Positions 8,271 to 16,046 of a DNA stretch of 64,000 nt are shown here, piece by piece (positions within the stretch are counted from its first letter, which is position 1; the number at the start of each line of letters is the position of its first letter). The stretch covers positions 5,450,501-5,514,500 of the forward strand of contig NZ_JACHNH010000001.1 of the NCBI RefSeq assembly GCF_014205335.1. The letters are read 5' to 3'. The position numbers and the translations under genes are program-made. The notes under the pieces were generated by a model. It worked only from the letters and a program-made list of their open reading frames with translations, made no database searches and was not told the DNA's origin. The stretch is from Amorphoplanes digitatis. Lineage in GTDB: Bacteria; Actinomycetota; Actinomycetes; Mycobacteriales; Micromonosporaceae.

Positions 8271-9281
8271 CTACTGCATCACCGTGACCGGCGCGTGCGC
8301 GGACGAGGCGGTGCACCGGTAGACCTGGAGTGTGTATCCGCGTCCGATGACCACCCGGGTCGGGTTGTTCTCGGTCGACCCCTCCTCGTCGGCGGGGCGC
8401 CAGGTGATGCTGTCGGGGTCCCATTCGTCGGCGATGGTGAGCAGCGGCTCGAGCGGGGCACCGCAGCACCGCAGCTCGTCGGGGTCCGCGGGGTCCCGGA
8501 ACGTGAAGAAGGCGGCCCAGCCACCGACCTTCCAGCCCGGTGCGACCGACAGGTTGCCCTGGTAGCGCGGCTGGTCCGGCGCCGGGGACGCGAGCAGCTC
8601 CCGCTCGCGGGCGATGACGCGTTCCGCCAGCTCCTCGGGCAGATCGTGGTAGGCGGGATACTCGACGACCCGCTCCGGATGCAGGACGCAGGGTTCCGGC
8701 ACGTAGTCGCCGTTGCCGATGTAGGCGGGCTCCGGCGGGTCCGCCGGCACGTCGGTCACGGTGCCCGACCGGCGCCACCTCAGCCGCACCTCCGCTCCGG
8801 AATCCATGATCTCGTCGAACGGGCACCACAGCACCTGGAGCAGGTCCATGCCGTCGGGACAGGGCAGGCCGGGGACGTCGCGGGCGTAGAGCTGCGCCAG
8901 CGGGATGAGCGGCTGCGGCTCCGCCGGCAGCAGCGCGAGGTCGTAGCCGGCGGAAATCCGGTCGATCACCGCCTGCTCATCCGGGGTGAGCAGGTTCGTC
9001 CGCGGCGGCCGGGGCCGCTGCCAGGCCTGCGCGAGGACGCGCCGGCGGGTGCGGACGTCCCGCAGCGTCGTCAGCTCGTACGGCCGGTGCGTCCCGGTGC
9101 AGACCGGCCAGTCCTCGCCGGCCGGCCACAGCAGCGGCCCGCCGACCGAGCTGTCGTGCACGGTCGGCGCACCGGGGCGCGGATGCAGGCGGGTGGCGGT
9201 CCTGGCACGGCCCGCCAGCTCGGGGAAGAGCGAGACCACATCCAGCGGACGCGGCGGCGTCGTGCGAGTCATGATCCGCAT
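8271..9281 (-). CDS. Hypothetical protein, DUF1963-like
   Basis: A 336-residue cytoplasmic protein. GGPLLWPAGEDWPVC near residue 47, PLIPLAQLYARDVPG in the middle and the late GGWAAFFTF segment recall DUF1963 (YwqG-like) proteins, which carry GGxPxxP/WP and LxQI patterns, but the match is only by eye. Contains several Cys-Pro pairs (LPCPDG, LWCPFD) of possible metal-binding interest. A second ATG lies three codons inside the first. Function unknown. Confidence 0.7.
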   Translation of the reverse strand: MRIMTRTTPPRPLDVVSLFPELAGRARTATRLHPRPGAPTVHDSSVGGPLLWPAGEDWPVCTGTHRPYELTTLRDVRTRRRVLAQAWQRPRPPRTNLLTPDEQAVIDRISAGYDLALLPAEPQPLIPLAQLYARDVPGLPCPDGMDLLQVLWCPFDEIMDSGAEVRLRWRRSGTVTDVPADPPEPAYIGNGDYVPEPCVLHPERVVEYPAYHDLPEELAERVIARERELLASPAPDQPRYQGNLSVAPGWKVGGWAAFFTFRDPADPDELRCCGAPLEPLLTIADEWDPDSITWRPADEEGSTENNPTRVVIGRGYTLQVYRCTASSAHAPVTVMQ

Positions 9282-9297
9282 CCAACCACGCGCCGGA

Positions 9298-9969
9298 TCA
9301 GAGGTGCAGGCTGAAGGTCGTCAGCAGGCGGCCCTCCACGGCGGACCGCGGGATCGGGCCCCAGTGGCGGGAGTCCCGGGAGACCTCGCGGTGGTCGCCG
9401 AGCACGAACAGCTCGCCGGGCGGCACCACGACCGGCGCGCCGCAGTCGTACGTGCCGGCTCCGCCGTCCAGGTAGGGCTCGTCGAGCGGCGTGCCGTCGA
9501 GCTCGACCACGCCGTCCCGGCAGGCGACGGTGTCGCCCGGCAGGCCGATGACGCGCTTGACCCCGTGCCGGCCGGGTTCCTCCGGCAGCGCGAACTCGAC
9601 GATGTCACCGCGCTCGATCCCGGTCACCCGGAAGCTCGCCTTGTCCAGCAGGAAGCGGCCCGCGACCGGCACGGTCGGCTCCATCGAGCCGCTGGCCATG
9701 TACCGCGCGGAGAGCGCGAACTGGTTGAGCACGAACGCCGCGGCCAGCCCGACGACCGCCGCCGCCAGGACGAGTCGCGGTATGCGTACCGCCGTCCTCG
9801 CCCTGCGCTCGTACCAGACGGCGCGGAGGCCGCCCACCGCCCAGCGCAGGCCCTCCCACCGGCCGGTGGTCTGGTCGAATTCGGCCAGGACCGCCTCGCT
9901 CCAGGGACCGCCCCGGTCGCCGCGCCCCCGCACCGCGGCGGCAAGGACCGCCCGGGTGACCCGCCGCAT
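9298..9969 (-). CDS. lepB: Signal peptidase I with an N-terminal cytoplasmic extension
   Basis: A 223-residue type I signal peptidase (S26), cleaving signal peptides of exported proteins on the outer face of the membrane. One transmembrane helix at about residues 64-86, then the catalytic SGSMEPT (Ser95) and HGVKRVIGLPGD (Lys138) boxes and the late GDHREVSRDSRHWG box. The first 60 residues (PWSEAVLAEFDQTTGRW .. RAVWYERRAR) are not part of the usual enzyme and resemble the juxtamembrane segment of PadR-linked membrane proteins. The ATG shares its A with the TGA of padR (TGATG), so the two are translationally coupled. Probably a second, regulated signal peptidase copy. Confidence 0.88.
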   Translation of the reverse strand: MRRVTRAVLAAAVRGRGDRGGPWSEAVLAEFDQTTGRWEGLRWAVGGLRAVWYERRARTAVRIPRLVLAAAVVGLAAAFVLNQFALSARYMASGSMEPTVPVAGRFLLDKASFRVTGIERGDIVEFALPEEPGRHGVKRVIGLPGDTVACRDGVVELDGTPLDEPYLDGGAGTYDCGAPVVVPPGELFVLGDHREVSRDSRHWGPIPRSAVEGRLLTTFSLHL

Positions 9970-10283
9970 CAGGCCTCCCTCGGCGTGAACGTGGCGGGCC
10001 GGGCCTTGCGCGCCGCGCTCGCCAGCCGCTCCTTGGCCAGGGCGATGCCGTCGGCGGTGAGCCGGTAGGTGTGCCGGGGCGGCCGGCCGGGCTCGTCGGA
10101 GGGCTCCCAGCCGGCGTCGAGCAGGTGCTGGGCGGCGAGCCGCATGAGGATCGGGTAGAGGGTGCCGGACGCCAGGCCGGTCTCGCGGCTCAGGTCGTAG
10201 CCGTATCGGTGGCGGGTCGGGTCGGTGAGCAGCGCCTCGAAGAGCCGCAACGTCTGCGGCGAGGCGTGAGGTGTCCTCGGCAT
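9969..10283 (-). CDS. PadR family transcriptional regulator
   Basis: A 104-residue winged-helix regulator: the TLRLFEALLTDPTRHRYGYDLSRETGLASGTLYPILMRL segment spans the HTH typical of PadR, followed by the wing (PPRHTYRLTADG) and a short C-terminal helix. PadR proteins usually repress membrane or efflux genes; here the coupled downstream gene is a signal peptidase. The ATG at 10283 lies six bases after a TAGAGT -10 box, so its own transcript is probably leaderless. Confidence 0.92.
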   Translation of the reverse strand: MPRTPHASPQTLRLFEALLTDPTRHRYGYDLSRETGLASGTLYPILMRLAAQHLLDAGWEPSDEPGRPPRHTYRLTADGIALAKERLASAARKARPATFTPREA

Positions 10284-10289
10284 TCCGAA

Positions 10290-10295
10290 ACTCTA
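10290..10295 (-). promoter_or_regulatory. -10 box TAGAGT of padR-lepB (leaderless)
   Basis: TAGAGT, six bases (TTCGGA), then the padR ATG at 10283. On the other strand TACGGT at 10308-10313 is a possible -10 for the divergent acetyltransferase. Confidence 0.55.
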
Positions 10296-10333
10296 CATAA
10301 CTCGACTTACGGTGGGAAGGTGAAGATGACGGG

Positions 10334-10939
10334 ATGCCCCAACCGATTCTGCGCACCGACCGGCTGCTGCTGATCCCGCTGGCGGACCGGCATCTCGACC
10401 TGGAGGTGGAGCTCGACTCCGATCCGGAGGTGCTGCGCTACATCTGGGGACGGGCCCGGACTCCGGACGAGGTGCTCGCCTCGCATGAGCAGCGGATGGC
10501 GTCGGCCGAGCAGGTCGACGGCCTGGGCTACTGGATAGCGTTCGGGCCGGAGGGCGAGGACGACGGCGAGTTCGTCGGGCTCATGATGCTGCCGCCGGCG
10601 CACGGCCCCGATCAGCCCGCCGACCCGGCCGTCTGCGACCTCGGCTACCGGCTCCTGCGCCGCCACTGGCGGCGGGGCCTGGCCACCGATGCGTCCCGGG
10701 CCTTGCTGCGACACGCCTTCGACACCGTCGGGCAGAGCCGGGTGATCGCGCAGACCATGGCGGTGAACCGGGGGTCGCGCGGCGTCATGGAGGCGATCGG
10801 CATGCGGCACGTGCGGACCTGGTTCCCCACCTGGGACGACCCGCTGCCGGGCGCGGAGGCGGGCGAGGTCGAGTACGAGATGACCCGTGCGATGTGGGAC
10901 GGCGGCCGGCGGCCGTCGACGCCTACGATGCCCTCGTGA
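10334..10939 (+). CDS. GNAT family N-acetyltransferase (RimJ/RimL type)
   Basis: A 201-residue acetyl-CoA-dependent acetyltransferase. It starts with the LxTDRLLLIPLADRHLD opening typical of the RimJ/RimL group, continues with the DLGYRLLRRHWRRGLATDASRALLRHAF block that carries the acetyl-CoA pyrophosphate loop (RRGLAT), and ends with the VNRGSRGVMEAIGM helix. Acceptor unknown. Its TGA overlaps the GTG of the next gene by four bases (GTGA). Confidence 0.9.
   Translation: MPQPILRTDRLLLIPLADRHLDLEVELDSDPEVLRYIWGRARTPDEVLASHEQRMASAEQVDGLGYWIAFGPEGEDDGEFVGLMMLPPAHGPDQPADPAVCDLGYRLLRRHWRRGLATDASRALLRHAFDTVGQSRVIAQTMAVNRGSRGVMEAIGMRHVRTWFPTWDDPLPGAEAGEVEYEMTRAMWDGGRRPSTPTMPS
10924..10929 (+). promoter_or_regulatory. 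-10 box TACGAT inside the acetyltransferase gene
   Basis: TACGAT followed by six bases and the GTG at 10936, a leaderless start signal for the downstream membrane protein embedded in the last codons of the acetyltransferase. The downstream gene could thus be read both by coupling and from its own promoter. Confidence 0.45.
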
Positions 10940-11661
10940 TCACCGCTTTCACCGCCGTCGGCCGCTGGCGGCGTCCGTTCCTGCTCGCCGTGCTGCCGCT
11001 CGCCGTGGCGCTGGGCGTGCTCACCGAGTCGGACGACCGGGCCACCTGGCTGCCGTCCTTCGGCGTCTGGGCGGCCCTGATCGTGGTGCTGCTGACGCTG
11101 TCCCTGGTCGCCGCGGTGCGCTACCGCTCCGCGACCCTTGTCGCGCGGCCGAAGGAGCCGTCGTTCGCGGCCCGGCCGAACCCGGCACCGGTCTTCGTCG
11201 CCGCGGTCGTCCTGATCGAGGGCAGCATCCTGCTGGCCGACAACATCCACGACATCGTGGACGGCGAGGAGCTTTCGGTGGTCCTCGGCGTGCCGAACAT
11301 CGTCCTCTGGACCGCCGTCGTGCTGGTCCAATGGCGGCTGACCTGGGGCTGGTGGGGTGTGCACCTGGGGCCGGACGGCGTGCACGACCGGCAGGTGCTC
11401 GGCTCCCTGTTCATTCCCTGGGACGCCCTCGTCCCCGCGTACCCGGCCCTGCCGAGCGGGCGCCGGATCGCCTTCCACCTCCAGCGGCCGGAGCTGGTCC
11501 GCCGCCGGGGCATCCATCCCGGCGGCGGCAGCGTCCAGGCGGGCAGCGTCGACGCGGTGTTCCTGGCCCGGGCGATCAACGAGTACCTGAACCACCCCGG
11601 GCACCGCCCGGCCATCGGCACCGAGGCGGAGCTACGCCGGCTCACCGCCGCCGCGGGCTGA
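10936..11661 (+). CDS. Membrane protein with C-terminal PH-like region, unknown function
   Basis: A 241-residue protein with a basic N-terminus (RWRR) and four hydrophobic segments (about residues 11-25, 32-54, 80-96, 112-130), then a soluble C-terminal part (WGVHLGPDGVHDRQVLGSLFIPWDAL .. RIAFHLQRPELV) that looks like a bacterial PH-domain strand pattern. Start at GTG 10936 overlapping the acetyltransferase stop. Its 3' end overlaps the convergent monooxygenase by 30 bases. No family assigned with confidence. Confidence 0.75.
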   Translation: MITAFTAVGRWRRPFLLAVLPLAVALGVLTESDDRATWLPSFGVWAALIVVLLTLSLVAAVRYRSATLVARPKEPSFAARPNPAPVFVAAVVLIEGSILLADNIHDIVDGEELSVVLGVPNIVLWTAVVLVQWRLTWGWWGVHLGPDGVHDRQVLGSLFIPWDALVPAYPALPSGRRIAFHLQRPELVRRRGIHPGGGSVQAGSVDAVFLARAINEYLNHPGHRPAIGTEAELRRLTAAAG

Positions 11662-13053
11662 TCCGAACCAGCGCCGGAGGTGGTCGTCCAGGTCCCGCTG
11701 ATCGTCGCCGATCCAGGCGACGTGGCCGTCGGGGCGGAGCAGGACGGCCGGAACATCCAGCGCCGCGGTGTGATCGCCGAGGTGATCGACCCGGTCCGAC
11801 CAGCCGCCGGCGGTCAGGCGCTCGGTGCGGTCCAGCAGCAGGCCACGGCCGCGGTGCAGCTGACCGTAGAGGCGGCCCTGCTTCACGTCGATGTCGCGCA
11901 GGCGGCGGCCGAGCAGGTCGGTGCCCGGGCCGAAGTCGTAGCGGATGCCGATCGCGGTGATCTTCTCCAGCAGGAGGCGGTTCACCTCGTCGAGGTCCAT
12001 CAGCTCGGTGAGCAGCCTGCGCACGGCCTCCGGGCCCGGCCCGGCGGACAGCAGTTCCGTCTGTGCGCGGGTGTTGTCGAGCACCTGCTCGGCGACCGGA
12101 TGACGTTCGGCCTGGTAGGTGTCGAGCAGCGTCTCCGGCGCCCAGCCGCGTACCTGCGCGGCCAGTTTCCAGCCGAGGTTGAAGGCGTCCTGAACGCCCA
12201 GGTTGAGGCCCTGCCCGCCGATCGGCGGATGGATGTGCGCGGCGTCGCCGGCGAGCAGCACCCGCCCGACCCGATAGCGGTCGGCCAGCCGGGTGGCGTC
12301 CCCGAAGCGGGACAGCCAGCGCGGTGAGTGCACGCCGAAGTCGGTGCCGGCGACGGCGCGCAGCTGTCGCTTGAAGTCGTCGAGGGTCGGCGGTTCCGCG
12401 CGATCACTGACCCCTTCGGCGGGTACCACGACGCGATAGACCCCCGGGCCGGCCGGGCTGAGGCTGAATCGCCTGTCGCGAATCTCCTCCTCCGGCGGCG
12501 CGCCCAGGGACATCTCCCCCATCAGCGTCTCGTTGCGCGCGGGCTCGCCGGGGAAGCCGACGCCGAGCAGCTTGCGCACCGTGCTGCGCGCGCCGTCGCA
12601 GCCGACGAGGTAGCGGGAACGCAGCCGTTCCCCGTCGGCCAGCTCGACGGTCACGCCCTCGGCGTCCTGGTCGAAACCGGTCATCGTGGCACCGCGCCGG
12701 ACCTCCGCGCCCCGCTCGACCGCGTGCCGCTCCAGCAGCCCCACGATGACCGGGTGCGGTATGCCCAGCAGGTAGGCGTGCGCGGAGTCCAGGTCCGCGG
12801 GCGCGGGCTTGTCGATGGCGGCGAAGTAGGCGCCGGCCGGACGCCGCCGGCCGCGTTCGAGGACGCGCTCCAGGAGCCCGCGCATCGCCATCAGCTCGAT
12901 GGTGCGGATGTGCAGGCCGACGATGCGGACGAACGACGCGGGCTCGGTGTCCCGCTCCAGGACGAGCACCCGCACGTCGTGCAGCCGTAGCTCGGCGGCC
13001 AGCATCGCGCCGGCCGGGCCGCACCCGGCGATGATCACATCGGTGTTGAACAT
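11632..13053 (-). CDS. FAD-dependent aromatic-type monooxygenase
   Basis: A 473-residue group A flavin monooxygenase (FAD_binding_3 family; hydroxylates aromatic or polyketide-type substrates with NAD(P)H and O2). N-terminal dinucleotide motif IIAGCGPAGAMLAAEL with ERD at the end of strand 2, the DG motif LVGCDGARSTVRKLLG near residue 155, and the GD motif VLLAGDAAHIHPPIGGQGLN near residue 270. The C-terminal thioredoxin-like domain ends AWIGDDQRDLDDHLRRWFG. Close relatives include rifampicin monooxygenases and TfdB/PheA-like enzymes; no substrate evidence here. GAAGGG precedes the ATG. A 19-residue leader ORF lies 40 bp upstream. Confidence 0.92.
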   Translation of the reverse strand: MFNTDVIIAGCGPAGAMLAAELRLHDVRVLVLERDTEPASFVRIVGLHIRTIELMAMRGLLERVLERGRRRPAGAYFAAIDKPAPADLDSAHAYLLGIPHPVIVGLLERHAVERGAEVRRGATMTGFDQDAEGVTVELADGERLRSRYLVGCDGARSTVRKLLGVGFPGEPARNETLMGEMSLGAPPEEEIRDRRFSLSPAGPGVYRVVVPAEGVSDRAEPPTLDDFKRQLRAVAGTDFGVHSPRWLSRFGDATRLADRYRVGRVLLAGDAAHIHPPIGGQGLNLGVQDAFNLGWKLAAQVRGWAPETLLDTYQAERHPVAEQVLDNTRAQTELLSAGPGPEAVRRLLTELMDLDEVNRLLLEKITAIGIRYDFGPGTDLLGRRLRDIDVKQGRLYGQLHRGRGLLLDRTERLTAGGWSDRVDHLGDHTAALDVPAVLLRPDGHVAWIGDDQRDLDDHLRRWFGSARGGGEPA

Positions 13054-13093
13054 GATGTTGCCCTTCGGGAGTGTCTGGCGCTCCCGGCGACGG

Positions 13094-13153
13094 CTACGTC
13101 GATCGCCCGACCGTGACGGGATCGGGGAGCACCCACATCGATACAGCGTTCAT
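13094..13153 (-). CDS. 19-residue leader peptide before the monooxygenase
   Basis: Short frame MNAVSMWVLPDPVTVGRST with an unusually strong ribosome site (GAGGAGGTGAG, then 5-6 bases to ATG), stronger than that of the monooxygenase itself, and ending 40 bp before the monooxygenase ATG. A strong Shine-Dalgarno on so short a frame suggests a translated leader that tunes the downstream gene, or a small bioactive peptide. No homology is claimed. Confidence 0.5.
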   Translation of the reverse strand: MNAVSMWVLPDPVTVGRST

Positions 13154-13259
13154 GGGGTCTCACCTCCTCGGGCGGTGTCGCGGTCAGCAGCAAGCTACAA
13201 GCACCGCGGAGCGGCGTCCAGTCCTTTCCGGTCCGGCTTGATATAGACGTTAATAAATA

Positions 13260-13288
13260 TTGACAAGGTCCGTAACGAACTGGAAACT
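13260..13288 (+). promoter_or_regulatory. Probable GH16 promoter (-35 TTGACA)
   Basis: TTGACA at 13260-13265 in an AT-rich stretch, 17 bp, then GAAACT at 13283-13288, a weak -10. The LacI-type palindrome starts three bases later, the usual place for a repressor site. Confidence 0.4.
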
Positions 13289-13290
13289 CC

Positions 13291-13306
13291 GTGAGAGCGC
13301 TCTCAC
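13291..13306. promoter_or_regulatory. LacI-type operator GTGAGAGCGCTCTCAC
   Basis: Perfect 16-bp palindrome with the CG centre and GAGCGCTC core of actinobacterial LacI-family operators, 34 bp before the GH16 ATG. It shares the AGCGCT core with the site at 5782 but differs in the arms, so it may answer to a related but different regulator. Confidence 0.75.
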
Positions 13307-13339
13307 GGACACCATACCCTCCCCCGAAAGGCCGTTTCC

Positions 13340-14746
13340 ATGCCGAGTTCCGCGTACAGATGGCGTCGCCGGTGGCTCGCCGCCGCCGCAGTCCTGATAG
13401 CCGGCGGCACCTCCGCCGTCTTCGCCATGCACGCCGACGCTGCCGTGCCGTCGGCACCGTCCGGCATGTCCCTGGTCTTCAGCGACGACTTCACCGGGGC
13501 CGCCGGCACCGGCCTCAACCGGTCCAACTGGCTCTACGACATCGGCACGTCGTATCCGGGCGGCGCCGCCAACTGGGGCACCGGCGAGATCGAGACGATG
13601 ACCGACTCGACGCAGAACGTCTACCAGGACGGCAACGGCAACCTGGTGATCAAGCCGATCCGCGACTCGGCCGGACGCTGGACCTCCGGCCGGGTGGAGA
13701 CGCAGCGCACCGACTTCGCCGCGCCCGCCGGCGGCAAGCTGCGCATCGAGGGCCGGCTTCAGCAGCCGAACGTCACCGGCGCCGCGGCCGCGGGCTACTG
13801 GCCGGCGTTCTGGACGCTGGGCGCGGCCGCGCGCCCGGTCGGCGCGACCAACTGGCCGAGCATCGGCGAGTGGGACATCATGGAGTCGATCAACGGCCGG
13901 AACTCGGTCTTCTCGGCCCTGCACTGCGGCGTCGCCTCCGGCGGCCCCTGCAACGAGACCACCGGCCTGAGCAGCGGCGAGCACGCGTGCGGCACCTGCC
14001 AGACCAGCTTCCACACGTACGCGGTGGAGTACGACCGCGGCGTCTCGCCCGAGCAGCTGCGGTTCTACCTGGACGGCGCACAGTACTTCCAGGTCAACGC
14101 CGGCCAGCTGGACGCCACCACCTGGAACAACGCCACCCAGCACGGCATGTTCGTGATCCTCAACGTGGCGATGGGCGGCGGCTTCCCGGCGGCGTTCGGC
14201 GGCGGGCCCACCGCGGCCACCCAGTCCGGCGTTCCCATGCTCGTCGACTACGTCGCCGTGTACCAGTCGGGCGGCACCACCACGCCGCCCACCACCTCGC
14301 CGACCACCCCGCCGACCACGACCCCGCCGACCGGCTCGGTCCGCGACGCCTACGCGCAGATCGAGGCCGAGTCCTACGACGCGGCCTCCGCGGTCACCAA
14401 GGAGACCGCGTCCGAGGGCGGACAGAACGTCGCCTACATCGGCAACGGCGACTGGTTGCAGTACAACAACGTGGACTTCGGCACCGGCGGCGTCCGCGAC
14501 TTCGTCGCCCGGGTCGCCTCGGGCGCGGCGGCGAACGTCAGCGGCCTGGTCGAGGTCCGCGTCGACAGCCGCGCCAACGCGCCGATCGGCAGCTTCGCGC
14601 TCGCCAACACCGGCGGCTGGCAGACCTGGCGCTCGGTGCCCGGCAACGTCTCCAACGTGTCCGGCCGGCACACGGTCTTCCTCACCTTCACCAGCGGCCA
14701 GCCGGCCGACTTCGTGAACGTGAACTGGGTCCAGTTCCGCCGGTAG
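13340..14746 (+). CDS. Secreted GH16 beta-glucanase with C-terminal CBM6-like domain
   Basis: A 468-residue exported glycoside hydrolase of family 16 (laminarinase/beta-1,3-glucanase type). Signal peptide to about residue 34 (MHADAAV). The catalytic domain spans residues 40-312, with the ExDxxE active-site motif as GEWDIMES: first Glu nucleophile, last Glu acid/base. A Thr/Pro linker (TTTPPTTSPTTPP) joins it to a C-terminal beta-sandwich (YAQIEAESYDAASAV .. GDWLQYNNVDFG .. VNVNWVQFRR) of carbohydrate-binding family 6 type. GAAAGG lies before the ATG. Likely repressed through the palindrome at 13291. A strong terminator follows. Confidence 0.94.
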   Translation: MPSSAYRWRRRWLAAAAVLIAGGTSAVFAMHADAAVPSAPSGMSLVFSDDFTGAAGTGLNRSNWLYDIGTSYPGGAANWGTGEIETMTDSTQNVYQDGNGNLVIKPIRDSAGRWTSGRVETQRTDFAAPAGGKLRIEGRLQQPNVTGAAAAGYWPAFWTLGAAARPVGATNWPSIGEWDIMESINGRNSVFSALHCGVASGGPCNETTGLSSGEHACGTCQTSFHTYAVEYDRGVSPEQLRFYLDGAQYFQVNAGQLDATTWNNATQHGMFVILNVAMGGGFPAAFGGGPTAATQSGVPMLVDYVAVYQSGGTTTPPTTSPTTPPTTTPPTGSVRDAYAQIEAESYDAASAVTKETASEGGQNVAYIGNGDWLQYNNVDFGTGGVRDFVARVASGAAANVSGLVEVRVDSRANAPIGSFALANTGGWQTWRSVPGNVSNVSGRHTVFLTFTSGQPADFVNVNWVQFRR

Positions 14747-14752
14747 TCCTGT

Positions 14753-14785
14753 GGAGGCCCGGCCCGGTCCCGGGGCCGGGCCTCC
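14753..14785. terminator. Bidirectional hairpin after GH16 and the MFS gene
   Basis: Perfect 13-bp stem GGAGGCCCGGCCC / GGGCCGGGCCTCC with a 7-base loop, between the convergent GH16 and MFS stop codons. No clear T-run, as often in high-GC hosts. Confidence 0.8.
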
Positions 14786-14786
14786 G

Positions 14787-16046
14787 TCAGGCGTCGGGCA
14801 GTTCCCGCATGCGCGGCACCGGGGAGAACAGGATGAAGAGCACGCCGGCCACCGCGCCGACCGCGCCGATCCACAGCGCACCGTGCACCCCGATCAGCTC
14901 GCCGAGCACGCCGCCGAGCAGCGCACCGATCGGCCGTACCCCGTAGTTGACCGTGCGTTGCGCGCCCTTGACCAGGGAGAGCCGGGACACCGGGGTGGCC
15001 GCCGTCTGTAGCGAGCCGACCCCGATGTCGAGGATCATCACGCCGACGCAGGAGAGGAACTCGGCGGCGAGCAGCATGGTCAGTACCGCCGGCTGCGGGC
15101 CGCCGGCGAGCGGGATCAGCACCAGCGGGAGCGGGAACGCCAGGTAGCCGAGCACCACGACCGGGCCGATGCCGATGCGGCGGGTGAGCGGGCCGGTGAC
15201 CGCGGCGCCGACCAGCCCGCCGATCGAGGCGATGCCGATCAGCATGCCGAGCAGCCCGGGCGAGAGGCCGAGCACGGTGGTCACGTAGAGGATCAGCAGC
15301 GCGTGGAAGACGTAGTTGAACAGGTTGATCGTCGTGGCACCGAGCAGCAGTTGCCGGAGCACCGCCGAGCGGAAGATGAACGTCAGCCCGGAGCCGATGC
15401 CAAGGCCGCCGCCCTCGGACTCGGAGCCGGCGTTCTCGGGCGGGGCGATCCGGGTCAGCAGCAGCGCCGACCCGACGTACGACAGCACGTCCACCACCAG
15501 GGCGAACGGCGCGGTCAGCACCTGGACCAGGACGCCGCCCACGCTCGGACCGGCCACGAACGACATGGCCCGGGCGCCGTTGGTCAGCGAGTTGGCGGCG
15601 ATGTAGTCCGGCCGCCGGACCACCGACGCGAACAGGCTGCCGTCGGCGACCTCGTAGAAGACGGTGAGCGTGCCGATGGCGAAGGACAGCGCGCAGAGGT
15701 GCCACAGCTCCAGCACACCGGCGAACGCCAGCACCGGCACCACCGCGAGCAGCGCGGCCCGGCCGAGGTCGGCGACGATCATGACCTTCCGCTTGTACGC
15801 ACGCCGGTCCACCCACGCGCCGGCGAGCAGCGAGAGGAAGAGGTTCGGCAGCAGCGCCGCGGCGGTCAGGTAGCCCATCTCGACCGGGCCGGCGCCGATC
15901 GTCAGCACGGCGAGCAGCGGGATCGCGATCAGCGAGATCTGGTCGCCGACCATCGAGACGACGTGCGCGCTCCAGTAGTGCCGAAACACCCGCTCGCGCA
16001 GCAGCGCCGGCGCCGGCGCGGGCCTCGGCGGGGCGGCCGCGGTCAC
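14787..16046 (-). CDS. MFS transporter (drug-efflux type)
   Basis: A 419-residue major facilitator with about 12 hydrophobic segments. The loop between helices 2 and 3 carries the MFS motif A variant GAWVDRRAYKRKVM, and the central loop contains the acidic PENAGSESEGG stretch. It belongs to the macrolide/enterobactin exporter-like group (DUF894/MFS_3), usually proton-driven export. Start at GTG 16046, overlapping the regulator stop by four bases (GTGA), so the pair is one operon. Substrate unknown. Confidence 0.9.
   Translation of the reverse strand: MTAAAPPRPAPAPALLRERVFRHYWSAHVVSMVGDQISLIAIPLLAVLTIGAGPVEMGYLTAAALLPNLFLSLLAGAWVDRRAYKRKVMIVADLGRAALLAVVPVLAFAGVLELWHLCALSFAIGTLTVFYEVADGSLFASVVRRPDYIAANSLTNGARAMSFVAGPSVGGVLVQVLTAPFALVVDVLSYVGSALLLTRIAPPENAGSESEGGGLGIGSGLTFIFRSAVLRQLLLGATTINLFNYVFHALLILYVTTVLGLSPGLLGMLIGIASIGGLVGAAVTGPLTRRIGIGPVVVLGYLAFPLPLVLIPLAGGPQPAVLTMLLAAEFLSCVGVMILDIGVGSLQTAATPVSRLSLVKGAQRTVNYGVRPIGALLGGVLGELIGVHGALWIGAVGAVAGVLFILFSPVPRMRELPDA

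Noticed and set aside
11632..13053. The monooxygenase as part of a polyketide or other biosynthetic cluster
   Set aside because: No synthase, tailoring or transport genes of such a cluster are adjacent; the neighbours are unrelated single genes.
14787..16046. Antisense frames over the MFS gene as separate genes
   Set aside because: Repeated charged or His-rich low-complexity translation typical of GC-rich shadows.
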